Shown: piece by piece, positions 8,087 to 12,849 of the stretch
How positions within the stretch are numbered: position 1 is the stretch's first letter
Layout of the letters: the number at the start of each line of letters is the position of its first letter
Assembly: GCA_002336035.1 (NCBI GenBank)
Contig: DDED01000020.1
Coordinates: 1 to 12,849 of the forward strand
Length of the DNA: 12,849 nucleotides
From: Cellvibrionales bacterium UBA1963
GTDB taxonomy: Bacteria > Pseudomonadota > Gammaproteobacteria > Pseudomonadales > UBA7434
Reading direction: 5' to 3'
Translations under genes and position numbers: made by a program
The notes under the pieces: model-generated
What the model was told of the DNA's origin: nothing
What the model saw: the letters and a program-made list of their open reading frames with translations, nothing else
Databases searched by the model: none

Positions 8087-8718
8087 TGTGTGTCACCAAA
8101 TCGCTTTATAATTATATCTTTCACATTGGCAACCTGCTTAACCTTAACGGCCAAACGTTTGACTTCAGCATAAGTCAATACTGGGCCCACTAACACCTTA
8201 TAGGGGCCATCGCCCATTTCAACTTTAGGCATTACATACGCTCTAAACTGATACTCATTTATGAGCTGATGCCTCAATTTATCGGCATTATTAAAGCGAT
8301 TGAAACTTCCTAACTGTAGGACATAGGATATTGGCACACCTTCGGCATCAAGCCTTGGGCGATCGTCTTGATCAACATAGCGGTGCTTATTGGCGATGGG
8401 TTTGGGCAGTGGCGCATCACCGAGCAGAACACTTAATTCAGCTGACGGCACTGTATGCTTTGAATTTTTTGTCACTGGCACAACGGCAGTTGACGCTAAA
8501 TCCAGTGGCGATGATGGGCCACTGGAGCTGTCATCATAAAACGGGGTGGCAGGCTCAACAACAACGGCTTCGATAATGGGCATGGCGGGGATAATGGTCA
8601 CCGGCGGCGTAAGTTCAAGCTCTGGGGTATCAAAATCAAATAATAGGACCCAAAGCAATCCCGCTAAAAAAAACAGCACAGCAGCGCCCACTAAGCGTTG
8701 TTTTAATTCAGGGTTCAC
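8083..8718 (-). CDS. dedD: SPOR-domain inner-membrane protein (DedD-like)
   Basis: The 211-residue product has a short cytoplasmic start, one hydrophobic membrane segment (about residues 9-27, following KQRLVGA), a Pro/Ser/Thr-rich linker to about residue 115 and a C-terminal SPOR domain at about 131-207. The SPOR part begins YVLQLGSF and includes GPYKVLVGP. SPOR domains bind denuded septal peptidoglycan, and DedD in E. coli helps cell constriction; the same septal role is inferred here from architecture and position between folC and cvpA. The start is GTG at 8718, which lacks its own ribosome-binding site and is overlapped by a five-codon ORF that has one. A start further upstream in another frame, because of a one-base error, is possible. 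Its TGA stop overlaps the cvpA ATG by 4 bases. Confidence 0.88.
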   Translation of the reverse strand: MNPELKQRLVGAAVLFFLAGLLWVLLFDFDTPELELTPPVTIIPAMPIIEAVVVEPATPFYDDSSSGPSSPLDLASTAVVPVTKNSKHTVPSAELSVLLGDAPLPKPIANKHRYVDQDDRPRLDAEGVPISYVLQLGSFNRFNNADKLRHQLINEYQFRAYVMPKVEMGDGPYKVLVGPVLTYAEVKRLAVKVKQVANVKDIIIKRFGDTQ

Positions 8719-8732
8719 GGTTGTTTTACCAT
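8715..8732 (-). other. Five-codon mini-ORF overlapping the dedD start
   Basis: A short reading frame, ATG GTA AAA CAA CCG TGA (MVKQP), has the best ribosome-binding site in the folC-dedD gap: AAGGA, 7 bases before its ATG. Its TGA overlaps the GTG start of dedD as GTGA, while that GTG has no good site of its own. Two readings fit: termination-reinitiation coupling, or a missing base in the A-run. With five A's instead of four the frame would read MVKTTVNPELK straight into dedD. Confidence 0.4.
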
Positions 8733-8776
8733 TATTTCATCCTTCGAGAAAAAGACAGATAACTGACGCAGTTTGG

Positions 8777-10114
8777 CTATGATTCAATCGCAACCAATGC
8801 TTCCCCCACGGTGTAAAAAGAACCAAAGATGACTATTTTATCTCCCTCTGCACCCTCATGGATAGCGTTTATCAAACTTTCTTTAACACTAAAGCCAATT
8901 CCTGCATCAATAATCGATTTTACTGGTGAATTAGTTCCCAACTTTTCTAAATACTCGGCTATTTCGGTCGGTGGCCGAGCACGTGAGCAGTTATCAAGCA
9001 CGGGCAGGTACCATTTTCTTATTTGAGATGCTGTCAAATCAAGCATCTGCGGAATGTCCTTATCATCTAGGGCCGCAAAAACGCCAATCCAACGAGCAGA
9101 TTTCTCGCCTTCAGAAGTCGACTCATTCGCTAAATAGTCCGCTAACCGAGCGACCGACTGCGAGTTGTGCGCCACATCTAAAAGGATAACACGATTAGCA
9201 TATGAAATACGCTGAAGCCTACCCGCTAAGGTTACCGAGCCCAGTAATTGACGACAAATATTTTCACTGGGTAATGCATTGAGCAGCAATGCCACCTGAA
9301 GTGCGGCGCTCCAACTCGGGGCCGCTAATTGAGGCACTGGGAGCCGCTGCAATAAACACTTACCACCCTCTGTCTTACCCTGCCATGACAAACCACTGTT
9401 TTCAGTCGAGTAAAAAAAACCATGACCATCATCGTTTTGTTGCTTCGGCCATACGGCTTCAACCTTTAAGGCCTTAACTTGTTTTATGAGACTCTGAGGT
9501 GGGTCAAGATCAGCGATCACACTGCTCTGACCAGAGCGAAGAATACCCGCTTTCTCAATCGCTATGGCTTCGCGCGTATCGCCCAACCAGGCCTGATGAT
9601 CTAAATCGATCGGTGTAATGACAGCAATATCGGCATCAATAATATTTACTGCATCTAAGCGACCTCCCAAACCAACCTCAAGCAAAATATAATCCAAGCC
9701 CTGCTCTGAAAATATCAATAAAGCCGCTAGCGTAGTAAATTCAAAATAACTCAGTGTAAGCTCACAACGAAGCCTAGCTTGGTCAACTCTCTCTAAGGCT
9801 TGACAAAAATAAGCCTCTTCAATTGGCTGCCCATTAACCTGCACACGTTCAGTAAAATGCTTAAGATGGGGGGAGCTATACACACCAATACTCGGATGAG
9901 TCAGTGTCTTATGCGGGCAAGATAATAAAGCCTGCAAAGCAGCCAGTGTTGAGCCTTTGCCGTTAGTGCCGGCAACCGTAATGACCTGACTTAAAGAGGT
10001 ATTTATCGTGAGGTCGCTAGCCACTTGAATAACTCGTTCAAGTCCTAATTCTACCGCTAAAGGATGCAGCTGCTCTAACCATGGCAACCACTCATCGAGA
10101 GATTCAAATCGCAT
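8777..10114 (-). CDS. folC: Bifunctional folylpolyglutamate synthase / dihydrofolate synthase
   Basis: FolC adds glutamate to dihydropteroate, giving dihydrofolate, and then extends the polyglutamate tail of folates. It is an ATP-dependent ligase of the Mur ligase superfamily. The 445-residue protein, a normal length, has the nucleotide-binding loop VAGTNGKGST at about residues 47-56, SSPHL at 80-84 and LEVGLGGRLDAVN at 145-157. The metal/ATP region IDLDH lies at 169-173, EKAGI at 187-191, and the C-terminal domain carries AGRLQ and LLDVAHN. The start ATG at 10114 gives the usual MRFESLDEWLPWLEQLHP-type N-terminus, though the ribosome-binding site is poor. It sits between accD and dedD, the conserved gammaproteobacterial position. 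Confidence 0.96.
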   Translation of the reverse strand: MRFESLDEWLPWLEQLHPLAVELGLERVIQVASDLTINTSLSQVITVAGTNGKGSTLAALQALLSCPHKTLTHPSIGVYSSPHLKHFTERVQVNGQPIEEAYFCQALERVDQARLRCELTLSYFEFTTLAALLIFSEQGLDYILLEVGLGGRLDAVNIIDADIAVITPIDLDHQAWLGDTREAIAIEKAGILRSGQSSVIADLDPPQSLIKQVKALKVEAVWPKQQNDDGHGFFYSTENSGLSWQGKTEGGKCLLQRLPVPQLAAPSWSAALQVALLLNALPSENICRQLLGSVTLAGRLQRISYANRVILLDVAHNSQSVARLADYLANESTSEGEKSARWIGVFAALDDKDIPQMLDLTASQIRKWYLPVLDNCSRARPPTEIAEYLEKLGTNSPVKSIIDAGIGFSVKESLINAIHEGAEGDKIVIFGSFYTVGEALVAIES

Positions 10115-10157
10115 AATAAATACATTTTCTTTCTAGAATGACAGCAAACAGATCTAG

Positions 10158-10170
10158 CTTACTCGGTAAG
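10158..10170 (-). repeat. Small hairpin just after the accD stop
   Basis: CTTAC and GTAAG form a 5-bp stem with a TCG loop directly after the accD TAA. No T-run follows on the minus strand, so it is unlikely to be an intrinsic terminator, and transcription probably continues into folC. Confidence 0.25.
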
Positions 10171-11130
10171 TTAATCTGACGCTGCAGGGATATATTCGCC
10201 TGATTCGGGAGAATCTGAGTCAGTAGACGGCTCAATATGAACCGATTCATCTAGCTCATTTTGTTCAACTGGCGTATGACAAAGCTTGCCAAGCAAGCGG
10301 TTTATAGTGGATCGCAGATCTTGTCTTGAGGTGATCATATCGATCGCGCCGCGCTCAAGTAAAAACTCACTACGCTGAAAACCTTTAGGTAATTTCTGCC
10401 TAATGGTCTGTTCAATAATATTGGGGCCTGCAAAACCCACTCGCGCATTCGGTTCAGCAATATTAATATCGCCCAATAATGCTAAGCTGGCCGAAACACC
10501 ACCATAAACAGGGTCGGTCATAACAGAAATATAAGGCAGACCAGCCTGCTTTAATCGCTCCAACACCGCACTGGTTTTTGCCATTTGCATTAATGATATT
10601 AACGCTTCTTGCATGCGAGCACCCCCGGTCGCCGAAAAACATACCAGAGGACAACCCAATTCAAGCGCTTTATTGGCGGCTCGAGTAAACTTCTCGCCCA
10701 CCGCGTAGCCCATTGAACCACCATGAAAACTAAACGCAAATGCAACGGCGATAATAGTCTTGCCACCGAGCTCACCTTGAAAAGCCACTAAAGCGTCTTT
10801 TTCACCGGTTGCTTTTTGGGCTTGACTAAGACGGTCTTTGTATTTTTTAGTGTCTTTAAACTTGAGTCTATCTATTGGCTCAACCTCGATAGCTAACTCA
10901 ACTCTGGGCGTTTGATCAAGAAAGATATCAAGCCGCCGGCGTGCATCAATTCTCATGTGATGATTACACTTAGGGCAAACATCTAAATTTCGCTCAAGCT
11001 CTGGTCGGTAAAGTACCGCATCACAACGTGCGCACTTACGCCATAGTCCTTCTGGCACTGAAGAGCGTTGCTCTGAACCTTCAGTAGCACGAGAGACAAA
11101 TGAGGGTTTGATTTTATCCAGCCAACTCAT
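10171..11130 (-). CDS. accD: Acetyl-CoA carboxylase carboxyltransferase subunit beta
   Basis: AccD pairs with AccA (not in this window) to transfer carboxyl from biotinylated AccB to acetyl-CoA, the committed step of fatty acid synthesis in the cytoplasm. The 319-residue product has the N-terminal four-cysteine zinc ribbon: Cys33 and Cys36 (CARC), Cys52 and Cys55 (CPKC). The crotonase-like carboxyltransferase fold follows, with FHGGSMGYAVGEKFTRA, the oxyanion-hole region SATGGARMQEAL, and DPVYGGVSAS. The N-terminus MSWLDKIKPSF is the family's normal start, so ATG at 11130 is preferred although its ribosome-binding site is weak. The tail after about residue 285 is acidic and Ser/Asp/Glu-rich and makes the protein slightly longer than the 304-residue E. 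coli form; such tails vary. folC follows after 56 bases. Confidence 0.97.
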   Translation of the reverse strand: MSWLDKIKPSFVSRATEGSEQRSSVPEGLWRKCARCDAVLYRPELERNLDVCPKCNHHMRIDARRRLDIFLDQTPRVELAIEVEPIDRLKFKDTKKYKDRLSQAQKATGEKDALVAFQGELGGKTIIAVAFAFSFHGGSMGYAVGEKFTRAANKALELGCPLVCFSATGGARMQEALISLMQMAKTSAVLERLKQAGLPYISVMTDPVYGGVSASLALLGDINIAEPNARVGFAGPNIIEQTIRQKLPKGFQRSEFLLERGAIDMITSRQDLRSTINRLLGKLCHTPVEQNELDESVHIEPSTDSDSPESGEYIPAASD

Positions 11131-11249
11131 AATTAAACCAACCGTTATTTAATCTGATAAGAATAACCAATCAGTAAAATTCTGATGGCTATTATTAAAA
11201 ACAATGCTCTCTCTATCTTTTATTAACTTACAGCTAAACCAAGCTGTTG
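11131..11249 (-). other. trpA-accD intergenic region
   Basis: This 119-base gap is the longest in the window. It is AT-rich and holds a small inverted repeat, ACAGCT/AGCTGT at 11230-11247, overlapping the region just after the trpA stop. On the minus strand the repeat is followed by A-rich, not T-rich, sequence, so it is not a convincing terminator. I see no clear sigma-70 promoter pair. The length would allow a separate promoter for accD, but the sequence does not prove one. Confidence 0.4.
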
Positions 11250-12125
11250 CTATTGATTGGCGCCTGCGGCAATCGCACTAACGATAGTGCTAATTCTGTC
11301 GTTAATTTTGACCGTAAAAAGATCTTTTTCGTTTGCATTAAATACTTTTGCCTCTGCATTCAAATCGGCCTCATCATCACGAACATTCATGCCTATACAC
11401 TCTCCCATGCCATCAACTAAGACACTACCGACAACTACACCATCAGCATATTGTGCAATAGCTTGGGCAGAAACTGCGTCCTTAATACCAAAACCAACAC
11501 AAACAGGTAAATCAGTAGTTTGCTTGATAAACCCAACTTTAGCTTCAACTTCATCGGTATCTATATGGCCTGCACCAGTGACACCCTTTAGCGACACATA
11601 GTAAATATAACCTGAAGCCATAGCGCAAATTTGTTCAGTCCGTTGGTTTGAAGTGGTTGGAGCAATTAAGAATATCGTGTCTAGGCTGTGTTGTCGAAAG
11701 ATGGCATTGCTATCATTTGCTTCTTCTGGCGGCATATCAACAGTGAGTACGCCATCGACACCCGCTTTCTGGGCAGCTGCTGCAAACTGTGAATAGCCCA
11801 TGACTTCTATTGGGTTGGCGTAGCCCATTAAAACGACGGGGGTGTCTGCATCCGTTTGACGAAACTCAGCGACCATCGCCAACACATCAGATAAACCAAT
11901 ATGACCCGCAAGGGCGCGCTCGTGCCCTAACTGAATAACAGGACCTTCTGCCATTGGATCGGAAAATGGAACGCCTAACTCGATAATATCGGCCCCGGAA
12001 TCAACGAGCGTGTGCATCGCTGGTACGGTTATTTCAAGCCAAGGATCACCCGCTACAATGTAGGGTATCACCGCCTTTCGGCCGCGATCGTGGCAAGATT
12101 TCATTCTAGTGGCAATACGGCTCAA
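11250..12125 (-). CDS. trpA: Tryptophan synthase alpha chain
   Basis: TrpA splits indole-3-glycerol phosphate into indole and glyceraldehyde 3-phosphate and channels indole to TrpB. The 291-residue product is a TIM barrel with the catalytic glutamate at residue 49 (IIELGVPFSDP). The position of the second acid, Asp60 in the Escherichia coli enzyme, is Glu here (DPMAEGP, Glu60). Other family segments are YYVSLKGVTGAG (175-186) and the phosphate-binding GFGI and VVVGS stretches (211-214, 230-234). The start is TTG at 12125; GGAGAG lies a few bases upstream and MSRI is the usual beginning of the protein, so the ATG at codon 8 is less likely. The protein is longer than the 268-residue E. coli form, mainly because of an acidic stretch at about residues 240-270. 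It follows trpB as expected. Confidence 0.96.
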   Translation of the reverse strand: MSRIATRMKSCHDRGRKAVIPYIVAGDPWLEITVPAMHTLVDSGADIIELGVPFSDPMAEGPVIQLGHERALAGHIGLSDVLAMVAEFRQTDADTPVVLMGYANPIEVMGYSQFAAAAQKAGVDGVLTVDMPPEEANDSNAIFRQHSLDTIFLIAPTTSNQRTEQICAMASGYIYYVSLKGVTGAGHIDTDEVEAKVGFIKQTTDLPVCVGFGIKDAVSAQAIAQYADGVVVGSVLVDGMGECIGMNVRDDEADLNAEAKVFNANEKDLFTVKINDRISTIVSAIAAGANQ

Positions 12126-12191
12126 TACTCTCTCCAGACAGCGATAAATGCGTGAATTTGATTGCGTGGTCGCCTTTTAGCTTAGAGCAGC

Positions 12192-12217
12192 CACACTATT
12201 ACTGCTATTATAGTGTG
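12192..12217 (-). repeat. Inverted repeat across the trpB stop codon
   Basis: A perfect 8-base inverted repeat, CACACTAT at 12192-12199 and ATAGTGTG at 12210-12217, is separated by a 10-base loop and overlaps the end of trpB, with the TAA stop at 12208-12210. An alternative hairpin uses AGCAG at 12186-12190 and CTGCT at 12202-12206; the two cannot form together. No T-run follows on the minus strand, so this is not a standard intrinsic terminator. It could affect mRNA stability or trpB-trpA expression ratio, but that is speculation and a chance repeat is possible. Confidence 0.4.
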
Positions 12218-12849
12218 ATGCCATCGATATCGGCTACGGTTAAAATGTCTTTATCACCGCGACCTGAAAGATTCACTAAAATAGTTTTGTCTTTATCCAT
12301 ATCTTGGGCTAATTTGGCCGCATAAGCCAATGCATGGCTGGTTTCCAGCGCCGGCATAATACCCTCTATCTGAGTCAATGCTCGAAATCCGTCCATCGCC
12401 TCATCATCTGTCACCGCCACGTAATTCACACGACCCATATCCTTTAACCAAGAATGCTCTGGACCAACACCTGGATAATCAAGACCTGCAGAAATAGAAT
12501 GCGTATCAATAATCTGACCATTCTCATCTTCCATTAAGTAGGTTCTATTGCCATGCAAAATGCCAGGCTTACCGTCGTTTAATGGTGCCGCATGTTTGCC
12601 CGTTGCCACTCCATAGCCACCCGCTTCGACGCCGAACATAGCAACATCGTGGTCGTCTAAAAATGGATGGAAAAGACCAATAGCGTTTGAACCTCCACCA
12701 ACACAAGCTACTAGAGAGTCAGGTAAACTGCCGGTCTGATTGAGCATTTGCTCTCTCGCCTCACGACCGATGACCGATTGAAAATCGCGCACTAGTTGTG
12801 GGTAAGGTGCTGGGCCTGCAACAGTACCAATAATATAAAACGTGTTATC
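12208..12849 (-). CDS. trpB: Tryptophan synthase beta chain, C-terminal part (5' end cut by window)
   Basis: The visible 213 residues are the C-terminal half of TrpB, the PLP enzyme that condenses indole with serine to give tryptophan, working as an alpha2-beta2 complex with TrpA. The reading frame is open to the window edge and starts there with DNTFYIIGTVAGPAPYP, which matches the family segment upstream of the VRDFQ stretch; a GTG at 12792 is therefore an internal valine, not a start. The phosphate-binding loop GGGSNAIG lies at fragment residues 51-58. LETSHA contains the glutamate facing the PLP ring (fragment residue 169, equivalent to Glu350 in the enteric enzyme), and LSGRGDKD supplies the serine near the pyridine nitrogen (fragment residue 195). 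About 180 N-terminal residues, including the catalytic lysine, lie outside the window. trpA follows after 82 bases. Confidence 0.96.
   Translation of the reverse strand, partial: DNTFYIIGTVAGPAPYPQLVRDFQSVIGREAREQMLNQTGSLPDSLVACVGGGSNAIGLFHPFLDDHDVAMFGVEAGGYGVATGKHAAPLNDGKPGILHGNRTYLMEDENGQIIDTHSISAGLDYPGVGPEHSWLKDMGRVNYVAVTDDEAMDGFRALTQIEGIMPALETSHALAYAAKLAQDMDKDKTILVNLSGRGDKDILTVADIDGITL

Noticed and set aside
7743..8111. 122-codon plus-strand open frame opposite cvpA and the end of dedD
   Set aside because: It is antisense to a clear membrane protein gene, is Thr/Pro/Asn-rich without any recognised domain, and has no independent support.
11230..11247. ACAGCT/AGCTGT hairpin after trpA as an intrinsic terminator
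   Set aside because: Only 6 bp, and followed by A-rich sequence with no U-run on the transcribed strand.
11257..11601. 114-codon plus-strand open frame opposite trpA
   Set aside because: Fully antisense to trpA, Ser/Thr-rich and without domain features.
1..12849. Mobile element, CRISPR array, phage or toxin-antitoxin system
   Set aside because: I saw no transposase or integrase genes, no spaced direct repeats and no small gene pairs; the whole window is accounted for by conserved housekeeping-type genes in one orientation.

Overview
The window is a stretch of bacterial chromosome in which all twelve genes I can support lie on the minus strand, so the transcriptional order runs from high to low coordinates. 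The layout trpB-trpA-accD-folC-dedD-cvpA-purF-metZ is the conserved metabolic supraoperon of gammaproteobacteria such as Pseudomonas relatives. MetZ (direct sulfhydrylation), MiaE and moderate GC content point to an aerobic, possibly marine gammaproteobacterium (Pseudomonadales/Cellvibrionales-like). That placement is inference from gene content and residue similarity recalled from memory; no search was run.

Region 1 (12849 down to 11250): the C-terminal part of trpB, cut by the window edge, and complete trpA, the last two steps of tryptophan synthesis. Region 2 (11130 to 8083): accD (fatty acid synthesis), folC (folate polyglutamylation) and a SPOR-domain membrane protein (dedD). Region 3 (8086 to 4792): cvpA, purF (first step of purine synthesis) and metZ (homocysteine synthesis). 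FolC, PurF and MetZ all touch one-carbon/folate metabolism, and PurF and the tryptophan pathway both consume PRPP, which may explain why the cluster is maintained. Region 4 (4705 to 3568): a DUF1289 Cys-cluster protein overlapping miaE, the diiron tRNA hydroxylase. Region 5 (3507 to 40): an unassigned molybdopterin oxidoreductase and an AmpG-family permease, probably separate from the supraoperon.

Coding density is high: no gene-free stretch reaches 300 bases; the longest gap is 119 bases between trpA and accD. I see no rRNA, tRNA, CRISPR array, insertion sequence or phage genes. Several starts are non-ATG and were chosen from ribosome-binding sites and family knowledge: TTG for trpA, and GTG for dedD, purF and miaE. 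The purF start matters because it puts the catalytic cysteine at position 2.

I do not find a convincing undescribed system. The points most worth a second look are the DUF1289-miaE overlap, the orphan molybdoenzyme, a five-codon mini-ORF that carries the ribosome-binding site in front of dedD, and Glu in place of Asp at catalytic position 60 of TrpA.
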